Origin: an uncultured Candidatus Nitrosopumilus sp. | GTDB lineage: Archaea; Thermoproteota; Nitrososphaeria; Nitrososphaerales; Nitrosopumilaceae | Direction: 5' to 3' | DNA: 64,000 nucleotides | Assembly: GCA_951812655.1 (NCBI GenBank) | Contig: OX638319.1 | Location: forward strand, 1 to 64,000 | Shown here: piece by piece, positions 42,543 to 50,787 of the stretch | Numbering within the stretch: position 1 is the stretch's first letter | Layout of the letters: every line of letters begins with the position of its first letter | Program-made: the position numbers and the translations under genes | The notes under the pieces: generated by a model | What the model was told of the DNA's origin: nothing | Database searches by the model: none | Seen by the model: only the letters and a program-made list of their open reading frames with translations

Positions 42543-43589
42543 CTAAACTGGAGTCAGTGGGGTGTATCTTAGTCCGTCCATTTCATCAAAACCGCACATT
42601 ACATTCATGTTTTGGATGGCAGAACCTGCTGCACCTTTCATCAAGTTGTCCGATGCAGACAATGCAATCAATCTGTTGTTATCTTCATCTAAATCAAATC
42701 CAATATCGCAAAAGTTTGAACCTACTAGGAATTTTGGGTCTGGGAATTTGTATAGGCCTTTTTTGTCTCTGATCAATCTCACAAATTTCTCTTCGCCATA
42801 GGCCTGACGGTACAGTTTCCATAATTCTTTTTCTTCAACATCTTTTTTCATAAATGTGTGATTTGTACACAGAATTCCACGAACTACATCTACTGCATGT
42901 GGACTCATGGAGACCTTGATTTTCTTTCCTGCAATCTCGCTGAGTTCTTGTTCAATCTCTCCTGTGTGTCTGTGTTTAGCTGGTTTGTATGGCCTAATCA
43001 CACCTGCCCTCATGGCATGAGCAGTTCCCGAACCTGAACCTGCGCCAGATGAACCTATCTTTGAATCGACAACGATGTGATCAGTGTCAATCATGTTGTT
43101 TCTAATTAACGGTGCAAGTGCTAGCATTGATGTAACTGCCATGCATCCTGGGCATGAGACCAGCTGCGCTTTTTTAATTTCTTCTCTATGTAGCTCAGGC
43201 ACTCCGAAAACAGATTTTTCTAAATAATCTGGATGTGGGTGTTCCCATCCGTACCATTTGTCATATGCTTCTTGATCATGTAGTCTGTAATCTGCACTTA
43301 GGTCGATCACCTTGACTCCTCTATCATAGAGAGCTTTTACAATTTCAGTTGCGGTGCCGTGTGGAACTGCTGTAAACACCAAATCACATTTATCCGTAAT
43401 TTTATCGTAATCTAATTCAGAAAAAGTAAGATCTGTAAACCCTTTCAAACTTGGTTGTACTCTGTGCAGGTATTCTCCTACGTGCTGTCTGGAGGTGACC
43501 GTTGAGATCTCGACATCTGGATGGTTTACTAGTAAACGAAGTGTCTCCCCGCCTACGTATCCTGAAGCCCCTACAACTCCTACTTTCAT
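42543..43589 (-). CDS. lysY: [LysW]-phosphate reductase (LysY/ArgC)
   Basis: 348 residues of the N-acetyl-glutamyl-phosphate reductase family. The Rossmann start is GVVGASGYVGGETLRLL, with the catalytic Cys in VSCPGCMAVTSMLAL and the later His in MSPHAVDVVRG. It reduces the acyl phosphate made by LysZ to the semialdehyde with NADPH. The start is ATG at 43589, 28 bp after the argX stop; two bases separate it from lysZ. It probably serves both branches. Confidence 0.95.
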   Translation of the reverse strand: MKVGVVGASGYVGGETLRLLVNHPDVEISTVTSRQHVGEYLHRVQPSLKGFTDLTFSELDYDKITDKCDLVFTAVPHGTATEIVKALYDRGVKVIDLSADYRLHDQEAYDKWYGWEHPHPDYLEKSVFGVPELHREEIKKAQLVSCPGCMAVTSMLALAPLIRNNMIDTDHIVVDSKIGSSGAGSGSGTAHAMRAGVIRPYKPAKHRHTGEIEQELSEIAGKKIKVSMSPHAVDVVRGILCTNHTFMKKDVEEKELWKLYRQAYGEEKFVRLIRDKKGLYKFPDPKFLVGSNFCDIGFDLDEDNNRLIALSASDNLMKGAAGSAIQNMNVMCGFDEMDGLRYTPLTPV

Positions 43590-43617
43590 GATAAAACCTC
43601 TCTAAAGGGAGTATAAT

Positions 43618-44475
43618 TTATTTCCTAACGTGGTTTATGGCGAATTCGATCATCTCTTTTGGTATGTTTCGTTGTGCGACTTTGGCCAATCCTTTGAATT
43701 CTACGGTATTGTTGACTTCATGAACGATTAGTCCTTTGTCCTCATCCTCCATCATGTCAATTCCTAGTATCCCTCCTCCCATTGCCTTTGATGATTTGAC
43801 TGCCAAATCCTCCATTTCTTTTGTGATCTCACAAATTTCCGGTTCTGCTCCCAGTGCGACATTGGTCTTAAATCCCCCTGAAGACTTTCTATACATGGCT
43901 GCAATGGGCTCATCTCCTACGGTTATCACTCTGATGTCTCTTGGTGGTCTTTTGATCAATTCTTGTAGATAGTAAATTCTGTCATGAGGACTATCAGTAA
44001 TGTCTCTAATTTCAAAAACTGCTTCCATGGTATCTTTATCTTTTAATGGCATCACTCCTCTTCCCCAACTCCCTATCACGGGTTTGATAACTAGGGGAAA
44101 TCCCACTTTTTCTAGATTTTCTGCAGCACTGTCGCTCGAAAATGAGAAATACGTTTTTGGTGTTGGGATGTTGTTTTTTTTCAACAGCAAAGTCATGAAC
44201 ATTTTGTTGCCACAGATGTTTGCAACCTCAAACTTGTTTAGCACTGGAACATTTAAAAATTCAAGACTAGAAGTGAAATGAAGTCCTCGGAAATAACTGA
44301 CACATCTCTCTAAAACCACATCTCCAAAATCATAGTCTTCCCTATTGCTGTCTGTGTTGATCTGAGTAATTTTTGCATCCAATAAGACGGCGTCATGACC
44401 TAGTTCTGATGCTTCCTTGTGCAGCATCTTCTCTTCGGTTCTTAGGCGGTCAAAAACGATACAGACTTTTGACAT
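43618..44475 (-). CDS. argX: LysW-amino acid ligase paralogue, probable glutamate form (ArgX)
   Basis: 285 residues of the same RimK-like ATP-grasp group as lysX: VIKPVIGSWGRGVMPL, YLQELIKRPPRDIRVITVG, and VHEVNNTVEFKG. It starts at an ATG overlapping the stop of the second lysW by 1 bp (TAATG). Next to argG and its own Glu-ended LysW, it is most simply the ligase that loads glutamate for ornithine/arginine synthesis. The lysX paralogue differs after the metal site (TTEYKNTV versus TVEFKGLA). Substrate assignment is by context. Confidence 0.87.
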   Translation of the reverse strand: MSKVCIVFDRLRTEEKMLHKEASELGHDAVLLDAKITQINTDSNREDYDFGDVVLERCVSYFRGLHFTSSLEFLNVPVLNKFEVANICGNKMFMTLLLKKNNIPTPKTYFSFSSDSAAENLEKVGFPLVIKPVIGSWGRGVMPLKDKDTMEAVFEIRDITDSPHDRIYYLQELIKRPPRDIRVITVGDEPIAAMYRKSSGGFKTNVALGAEPEICEITKEMEDLAVKSSKAMGGGILGIDMMEDEDKGLIVHEVNNTVEFKGLAKVAQRNIPKEMIEFAINHVRK

Positions 44476-44642
44476 TACTCTCCCCAGTCTTCGCCTACGG
44501 TTTCTGCTTGCTTAAGCTCGACATTTGCTCCGTCTTTTTTTGAGATTTCATAGTCGGCACCGCATTCAGGACAGGAGACTATTTCTCCCACTGAGGCATC
44601 GTCTGGGATGTTCAATTTTGCATCACATTCTGGGCAGTTCAT
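44475..44642 (-). CDS. lysW: LysW amino-group carrier protein, standard EDWGE end
   Basis: 55 residues from ATG 44642, overlapping the argG stop by 4 bp (ATGA), to TAA 44475. The zinc ribbon has CPEC at residues 3-6 and CPEC at 24-27; the end is TVGEDWGE, the Glu being the attachment site known from Thermus and Sulfolobus LysW. Its two neighbours, argG and argX, tie it to arginine synthesis. It is clearly homologous to the Gln-ended copy at 38684-38851 (same length and same C-terminal TVGEDWG). Confidence 0.93.
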   Translation of the reverse strand: MNCPECDAKLNIPDDASVGEIVSCPECGADYEISKKDGANVELKQAETVGEDWGE

Positions 44643-45838
44643 GTTTTTGTTGACCTTTTCTTTTGTAATTTATTAGCTTCTGTTGACTGCATTCCCCACA
44701 ATTCCACAAATCCTTTGGCTAGTCTCTGATCAAATGTGGATTCGACACCATAAGTTGCAATATCGTGGTTGTATAGTGAATAGTTCGATTTACGTCCTAC
44801 CACCCTTAGACTTCCCTTGTACATCTTCAGCTTCACTGTTCCTGAGACTGGTTTTTGCGCTGTCTCGATAAATCCATCAAGATCTGCTTTTAGGGGATCT
44901 TGCCACAGTCCTGAATATACTAGATATGCCCATTCGTCGTCGATCATGGACTTGAATCTGTTTTCATGTTTCGTGTGAACCATTTTTTCTAAATCTGAAT
45001 GGGCTTCGATAAGGCAGGTGGCTGCTGGGGTTTCATACACTTCTCGGGATTTAATTCCTACGACTCTGTCTTCAATATGATCTACTATTCCAACTCCTGC
45101 ATTGCCTGCTTTTTTGTTAATGTATTCTAATAGTTTTAGCGGTTCCATGGATTTATCATCCACTCCAGTGGGAATTCCTTTGTCAAATTTAATTTCGAGA
45201 TAAGTTGCCTTATCTGGTAGATTTTTTGTTTTAATCCAAATGAACGCATCATCGGGAGGTTCGTTAAAAGGATCCTCCAAAACGCCTCCCTCTATTGCCC
45301 GTCCCCACAAATTTTGATCAATGCTAAATTTTTTTGCTACGGTATCTATCGAAATCCCATGTTTTTTTGCAAATTTTAATTCGGTGTCTCTGTCCAAATT
45401 TTTATCCCTTATGGGGGCAATTATTGGAAGATTGGAGCCTGAACGTAACGTTATGTCAAATCTGACTTGATCATTTCCTTTTCCAGAACAACCATGTGCA
45501 AGAGATGTGACTTTTTCTTTTTTTGCAATCTGCAATACCTTCTCTGCAATTAGCGGTCTGGCTAGTGCTGTTGCAAGACAGTATTTCTTTTGATAAAGGG
45601 CATTTGCTTTAATGGATGGAAAAATGTAATCTTTGACAAATTCTTTTCTTGCATCTATGTTGTAGTGCTTTTTCACTCCGAGTTTTTTTGCTTTTGCTGC
45701 GATTTTTTTACAATCGTCTCCTTGTCCGACATCTACGGTGACGGTAATGACATCCATGTCATGTTCATCTTGTAGATATTTCACGACAACGGATGTGTCG
45801 AGTCCTCCCGAAAATGCCAAAATCCCTTTTTGAGTCAT
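44639..45838 (-). CDS. argG: Argininosuccinate synthase
   Basis: 399 residues, full length. The ATP-binding start LAFSGGLDTSVVVKYL (PP-loop), HGCSGKGNDQVRFD and the substrate segment IDQNLWGRAIEGGVLEDP are clear. It joins citrulline and aspartate using ATP. It leads the operon argG-lysW-argX-lysY-lysZ-lysJ-lrp, tied together by 1-14 bp overlaps or short gaps. No argH, argF or carbamoyl-phosphate synthase lies in the window. The intergenic region upstream (45839-45970) is shared with the divergent ABC transporter operon. Confidence 0.97.
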   Translation of the reverse strand: MTQKGILAFSGGLDTSVVVKYLQDEHDMDVITVTVDVGQGDDCKKIAAKAKKLGVKKHYNIDARKEFVKDYIFPSIKANALYQKKYCLATALARPLIAEKVLQIAKKEKVTSLAHGCSGKGNDQVRFDITLRSGSNLPIIAPIRDKNLDRDTELKFAKKHGISIDTVAKKFSIDQNLWGRAIEGGVLEDPFNEPPDDAFIWIKTKNLPDKATYLEIKFDKGIPTGVDDKSMEPLKLLEYINKKAGNAGVGIVDHIEDRVVGIKSREVYETPAATCLIEAHSDLEKMVHTKHENRFKSMIDDEWAYLVYSGLWQDPLKADLDGFIETAQKPVSGTVKLKMYKGSLRVVGRKSNYSLYNHDIATYGVESTFDQRLAKGFVELWGMQSTEANKLQKKRSTKT

Positions 45839-45970
45839 AAAACATCTTTTCGGTCTTATTTTGGAATTTATCTTTTGTGATGTTCTAAAAATTAATTATT
45901 TTCAAAAAAATTCTGACTAGCTTGAGCTAAAATTCGATGATTATTTAACCGCCTGATATAACGCTGTTTT

Positions 45971-46999
45971 ATGAAAACTCGATCTATGGTTTCTATGGGT
46001 ATTCTTGGAGTTGTCTTGATGTTGGCAATAGGATTATCTTTGAATTCTGATGACGAGTCATTTGAAAACAAACTTCGTATTGCGTATTTTCCTAATATCG
46101 GTCATGCGATTCCTATAGTCGGGATGGAAAAAGGGTTTTTTGAAGCAAGCGTGGGAAATGTGACCAAAATTGAAACGCGAGTTTTTGATAGCGGTCCTCA
46201 GGCAATAGAGTCGTTGTTTGCAAATTCAGTTGATTTTGCATACGTGGGTCCTGGTCCTGCAATAAACGGATTTTTAAATTCCCAAAATAACAATGTACAA
46301 ATTCTTGCAGGTGCTGCAAGTGGTGGTGCAAGTTTCATTGTACATCCGGAGTCAGAAATCAATTCGGCATCTGATTTTGCAGGAAAAAAGATTGCAGCAC
46401 CTCAAATCGGTAACACTCAAGACGTTTCGCTGCGTCACTATCTCTCGGAAAACGGATTAAAATCTGCTGATAAGGGTGGCTCCGTGATAGTTTACAATAT
46501 ACCGAATCCTGACATTTACACATTATTTGTAAAAGGCGAAATAGATGGGGCTTGGGTTGCAGAACCTTGGGCTACCATTTTAGAAACCGAGCTGAATGGA
46601 AAGCGATTGTTCCATGAAGAAGAACTCTGGCCAAATCATGAATTTGCATCTGTTCTCTTAATTGCAAACACAAATTTTGTGAAAGCAAACCCTGTACTGG
46701 TTGCAAACTTGTTGGAATCGCATAAAAAAACGGCATACTGGATCAATGAAAATCCTGTGGAGACTAGAGATATTTTTAACGGTTTTCTGAAATCTCATCT
46801 GGGTCAATCACTATCTGATGATGTTGTGGATGTTGCATTATCTAACCTGCAAATAACTGATGATCCATTGCCGAGTTCGGTTCATTCATTTGCAGAAAAG
46901 GCAAATACTCTTGGATATCTTGGAAGAAATGGATATGATCTGTCAGATATTTTTTATTACTTTGACGCAAATTTCACTGAAGAGGATGCTGTAACATGA
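45971..46999 (+). CDS. ABC transporter substrate-binding protein (NrtA/SsuA/TauA type)
   Basis: 342 residues. An N-terminal hydrophobic segment (MGILGVVLMLAIGLSL) anchors or exports it; no lipobox cysteine is seen. The binding domain reads LRIAYFPNIGHAIPIVGMEKGFFE, FAYVGPGPAINGFL, GAASGGASFIVHPES and GAWVAEPWATILE, like the NMT1/SsuA proteins for nitrate, sulfonates, taurine or bicarbonate-like ligands. The ligand cannot be chosen from sequence alone. It overlaps the ATPase gene by 4 bp. Confidence 0.88.
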   Translation: MKTRSMVSMGILGVVLMLAIGLSLNSDDESFENKLRIAYFPNIGHAIPIVGMEKGFFEASVGNVTKIETRVFDSGPQAIESLFANSVDFAYVGPGPAINGFLNSQNNNVQILAGAASGGASFIVHPESEINSASDFAGKKIAAPQIGNTQDVSLRHYLSENGLKSADKGGSVIVYNIPNPDIYTLFVKGEIDGAWVAEPWATILETELNGKRLFHEEELWPNHEFASVLLIANTNFVKANPVLVANLLESHKKTAYWINENPVETRDIFNGFLKSHLGQSLSDDVVDVALSNLQITDDPLPSSVHSFAEKANTLGYLGRNGYDLSDIFYYFDANFTEEDAVT

Positions 47000-47760
47000 C
47001 GAAACTTGAGGCAAAAAACATTGTAAAGTATTTCAGCCACGATTCTCACAAACTCAAAGCTCTAGGAGGTGTAAACCTCAAGGTTGAAGCGGGTGACTTT
47101 GTTTGTTTAGTGGGGCCCTCTGGCTGCGGAAAATCTACCTTTTTACGTATTGTGGCAGGTTTGGAAAAGCCTGATGACGGACAAATCCTATTTGATGGTC
47201 ATAATGTTACTGAAACTGGACCTGAAAGAATTATGGTTTTTCAGGAAGGTGCGTTGTTTCCATGGCTTCGTGTTCAGGACAATGTGGAATTTGGACTCAA
47301 GATGGCAGGAATTCCGAAGGAGGAACGGGCCAAAATATCTTTTAGATATTTGGATATGATGCAGCTGACAAAATTTGCTGACTCGTATACCTATCAGCTT
47401 TCAACTGGAATGAAACAGCGTGTAGCTATTGCAAGAGCTCTTGTCATGGATCCCGACGTATTGCTGATGGATGAGCCCTTTGCGGCTCTTGATGCACAGA
47501 CCCGTGATTTACTTTTGGTAGAAATGCAGTTAATCTGGGAGAAAACGAAAAAAACAATCCTGTTTGTAACTCATAGTGTTTCTGAAGCTGCAGTTCTCGG
47601 AACAAAAGTGGCCATCTTTAGCAATCGTCCATCTGTAATCAAAAAACAGGTTGAAAATAATTTTCCAAGGCCTCGAATCTCTGAAGATGAGTCGTTACTT
47701 AGATTCCAGCAAGATATTCTGGCAGAACTCAGACCTGAGGTAAAGAAAAACAAGGAGTGA
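46996..47760 (+). CDS. ABC transporter ATP-binding protein (SsuB/TauB type)
   Basis: 254 residues with all ABC ATPase motifs: Walker A GPSGCGKSTFLR, Q-loop VFQEGALFPW, signature LSTGMKQRVAIARAL, Walker B VLLMDEPFAALD and the H-loop His in FVTHSVSEA. LSTGM replaces the usual LSGGM/LSGGQ. The EPFAALD-QTRDLL element is typical of the nitrate/sulfonate/taurine subfamily. Middle gene of the three-gene importer operon, overlapping both neighbours by 4 bp. Confidence 0.95.
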   Translation: MTKLEAKNIVKYFSHDSHKLKALGGVNLKVEAGDFVCLVGPSGCGKSTFLRIVAGLEKPDDGQILFDGHNVTETGPERIMVFQEGALFPWLRVQDNVEFGLKMAGIPKEERAKISFRYLDMMQLTKFADSYTYQLSTGMKQRVAIARALVMDPDVLLMDEPFAALDAQTRDLLLVEMQLIWEKTKKTILFVTHSVSEAAVLGTKVAIFSNRPSVIKKQVENNFPRPRISEDESLLRFQQDILAELRPEVKKNKE

Positions 47761-48524
47761 TTGTGACGGCAAAAAATTTCACACCTCATAGAATCGGATT
47801 TTATATTGGAATCGTTGTTGTCTGGCAAGTCATTGCAATGGCTGGCATTTGGCCTGACAATATTTTTCCATCTCCATTCGAGGTTGCAGAAGATTTGGCA
47901 TACGGCGCAGCAGATGGTAGTTTGCTATATGGAATAGCTACTAGCATGTGGAGACTTTCAATCGGTCTGGCTATCGCCATTGCTGGTGGAATAGTTCTTG
48001 GAATATTTATGGCAAGGGTGGAGGCAATCAACCAAACAGTAGGTTCTCTTGTTTTAGGGTTGCAATCAATTCCGTCCATCGCTTGGGTCCCTCTGGCTAT
48101 TCTCTGGTTTGGATTGACTGATGGCGGAATTATTTTTGTAACTGCAATAGGTGCAATATTTGCAGTTACCATCAATACCTATACAGGAGTCAAAAACATA
48201 GATCCTCACTATGTAGAGGCTGCAAGAAACATGGGTGCCAAGGGGAGTCAGCTGATCACTGCGGTATTGATTCCAGCTGCGTTTCCATACATGATTTCCG
48301 GCTTTAAACAGGGATGGGCATTTGCCTGGAGAGGTGTGATTGGAGCTGAAATATTGTTTTCGTTCCTTGGATTGGGATTCTTGCTTAACGCTGGTCGCTC
48401 TCTTAATGATGTATCTCAAGTAATTGGTATTATGATTGTGATAATGGGTATAGGCCTGGCTGTTGACGGAGTAATCTTCAAAAAACTGGAACACAAAGTG
48501 ATGTCCCGCTGGGGATTAAGGTAG
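47757..48524 (+). CDS. ABC transporter permease (SsuC/TauC type)
   Basis: 255 residues starting at a GTG that overlaps the ATPase stop. About six transmembrane helices are visible, and the cytoplasmic EAA-type coupling loop is clear (YVEAARNMGAKGSQLITAVLIPAAFPYMISG). LQSIPSIAWVPLAILWFG is typical of this permease family. With its two partners it completes a nitrate/sulfonate/taurine-type importer; the ligand is unknown. Confidence 0.94.
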   Translation: MIVTAKNFTPHRIGFYIGIVVVWQVIAMAGIWPDNIFPSPFEVAEDLAYGAADGSLLYGIATSMWRLSIGLAIAIAGGIVLGIFMARVEAINQTVGSLVLGLQSIPSIAWVPLAILWFGLTDGGIIFVTAIGAIFAVTINTYTGVKNIDPHYVEAARNMGAKGSQLITAVLIPAAFPYMISGFKQGWAFAWRGVIGAEILFSFLGLGFLLNAGRSLNDVSQVIGIMIVIMGIGLAVDGVIFKKLEHKVMSRWGLR

Positions 48525-48580
48525 TCTTTACAAATTTAAAAATCTCTGAGTTGATCACATATTTCTGTTGACATAATTTT

Positions 48581-49681
48581 CTATTTTTTTATCTTCAGTG
48601 AAACCACAAATGCGCATGCTATGATCACAATTGCAAAATACATTACTGCAACATAATCAAATGCAAACGCAATGGCTCCTCCGATTATTGGTCCGATCAC
48701 TGTTGAAATTGATAGTGTCGAACTAAAAATTCCTGTTGACGTTGAACGTGGGTTGTTTTCCATCAGGTGAAAGTTTCCTCCTATGAATAAAAACGCCCAT
48801 GTGGCCCCAACTAATGACATGAATGGCATCGCCATCCACCATTCCGTTACCGCCGACAGTCCTACAAAAACAAATGTCGTGCATCCGATTCCGATCTTGA
48901 ACTTTGTAACATTCGAAAGATGGATTTTACTTGCCATCACATTCATCAAAACAAATGCCGTCATTGTATTTGCAACATATACAATTGATATGTGATACAG
49001 GTCCCCTCCCCATCTCTCTACTATCATTATGGGAAGGATGGTCCATACGGCTGCGGCTCCAATATGTCTGAGTAGTAATGACAAAAAGAGAAACTTATTT
49101 TTTGAGATAACTTTTTTTGCTGTCCCTGGCTGCATTTCTTTTTCTTGTTTTGGATTCGGTAGCTTTATTGTGAAAATCAAGCCTATGACAAATGATGCGG
49201 CACTAATTATGAAAATCAGCTTCAAATCATTTGTTAGTCCAGCGGCTGCAATGCCCGCTAACCATCCTAATGCATGAAATGAAATTACGGTAGCTGCTCT
49301 TTTCTTGTCAACGTTTGCCTCATACGTGTATGCAATCATCGCTGGAATCATGATGCCGCTAGCCACCCCTGCAGCAATTCTGACTATGAAAAACATGCTT
49401 AGATCTTCAGCAAAGTAATGCAATCCAAACGCTATCGCACACCCTATGAAACCGATTCTGATGAATTTGAGCCTGGTTCCTTTCTTGTCAGAATGTCTTC
49501 CAAAATACATTTCAGACAAAATTTGTGCAAAGCTGAACGAAGCCACCAATAACCCAATCTCAAAAATCGAATCTGTGACGCCTGTTGCAATTATGGGCAT
49601 AAAGACAAAGACTATGGAAATCCCTGCATGTTGAAAAAAGGTGGCACTACGAACTAAATTATTAACATGAAGCTTTTGCAT
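48581..49681 (-). CDS. Major facilitator superfamily transporter
   Basis: 366 residues with roughly twelve hydrophobic helices. The loop 2-3 motif is recognisable in MYFGRHSDKKGTRLKFI, and a central polar loop (KLPNPKQEKEMQPGTAKK) divides the halves. It resembles drug/efflux or quinolone-type MFS carriers; the substrate is unknown. It is convergent with the ABC permease gene, with 56 bp between, and divergent from the methionine synthase module. Confidence 0.86.
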   Translation of the reverse strand: MQKLHVNNLVRSATFFQHAGISIVFVFMPIIATGVTDSIFEIGLLVASFSFAQILSEMYFGRHSDKKGTRLKFIRIGFIGCAIAFGLHYFAEDLSMFFIVRIAAGVASGIMIPAMIAYTYEANVDKKRAATVISFHALGWLAGIAAAGLTNDLKLIFIISAASFVIGLIFTIKLPNPKQEKEMQPGTAKKVISKNKFLFLSLLLRHIGAAAVWTILPIMIVERWGGDLYHISIVYVANTMTAFVLMNVMASKIHLSNVTKFKIGIGCTTFVFVGLSAVTEWWMAMPFMSLVGATWAFLFIGGNFHLMENNPRSTSTGIFSSTLSISTVIGPIIGGAIAFAFDYVAVMYFAIVIIACAFVVSLKIKK

Positions 49682-49792
49682 AAATGTACATGAAATAGTT
49701 TTTCACCTAATTTCAACATACGTGCTAATACTACTTGCAATTGAGGTTTTTTCTGAAAAGAGTTAAACTATTCAAGAATATTTTGAAATCAA

Positions 49793-50755
49793 ATGGATGA
49801 GAAAGAGCCCTTTCTTGATGCGATGAAAAATAGAGTGTTGCTCTTTGATGGTGCGATGGGAACCGAAATTCAACGTCATGATCCACAGCCTGAAGATTTT
49901 CCTAACAATCAAGATGGATTCAATGACGGGTTGGTGGTAACGCATCCTGATTGGATTAAACAAATTCATAGAAATTATCTGGATGCAGGATCTGATTGCA
50001 TCGAAACCAATTCTTTTGGTTCAAATAAAATTAAACTTGACGAATATGGTTTTGGTGATCAAACAATTGATTTTAACAAAAAAATTGCCACTCTTGCATA
50101 TGAGGTCTGTGCAGAATATTCTGACAAACCTAGATATGTAATTGGTTCTATGGGTCCTACTGGGTATCTTCCAAGCTCAAACGATCCTGATTTGGGGCAA
50201 AAGCCTCTTGATGAAATTAGAAATGCCTTTGAGTTACAAGCTGAGGGGTTAATTCTTGGAGGAGTAGACGCGTTGCTAATTGAAACCAGTCAGGATATCT
50301 TGGAAGTTAAATTGGTAATTGAGGCATGCCACATCGCCATACAAAAAACCGGGAAGAAAGTCCCGATAATTGCAAATGCCACGTTGGATCAGTATGGAAA
50401 GATGCTGCTTGGAACGAATATCCAGGCAGCATACACAACCGTATCTGGTATGGGGATTGATGTTTTTGGATTAAACTGTTCCACTGGGCCTGTAGAGATG
50501 ACTCCCAGTGTCAGGTGGCTTGATGAGCAAAATGAACACAGCGTACTGGTAGTTCCAAATGCTGGCATGCCTGAAAATGATGGGGGACAGGCAGTATACA
50601 AGATGACGCCCGAAAATATGGGTGACGCTTTAGGTGATTTTCTTAATGAATACAAAAAAGTTCGAATTATTGGTGGATGCTGCGGGACGAATCCTGAACA
50701 CATCAAGGCCTTAAGAAAGGTAATTGACGAAAAAGCTAGCTCCCTAGAGGGTTAA
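49793..50755 (+). CDS. Homocysteine S-methyltransferase domain (MetH N-terminal half, separate gene)
   Basis: 320 residues equal to the homocysteine-binding domain of cobalamin-dependent methionine synthase: LLFDGAMGTEIQR, DCIETNSFGSNKIKLDEYG, and the zinc cysteines in GLNCSTGP and IIGGCCGTNPEHI. It uses the methyl group carried on cobalamin by the next gene product to make methionine. Split MetH is seen in several archaea. The metH part follows 32 bp later, so they form an operon and probably a complex. Confidence 0.93.
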   Translation: MDEKEPFLDAMKNRVLLFDGAMGTEIQRHDPQPEDFPNNQDGFNDGLVVTHPDWIKQIHRNYLDAGSDCIETNSFGSNKIKLDEYGFGDQTIDFNKKIATLAYEVCAEYSDKPRYVIGSMGPTGYLPSSNDPDLGQKPLDEIRNAFELQAEGLILGGVDALLIETSQDILEVKLVIEACHIAIQKTGKKVPIIANATLDQYGKMLLGTNIQAAYTTVSGMGIDVFGLNCSTGPVEMTPSVRWLDEQNEHSVLVVPNAGMPENDGGQAVYKMTPENMGDALGDFLNEYKKVRIIGGCCGTNPEHIKALRKVIDEKASSLEG

Positions 50756-50787
50756 GTATTTAGAAAAACAGATGTGATTTTGTTACA

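Noticed and set aside
45839-45970. A further copy of the homocitrate synthase operator motif upstream of argG
   Set aside because: GCTAAAATTCGA is only loosely similar to ACTAAATTCGT; too weak to claim.
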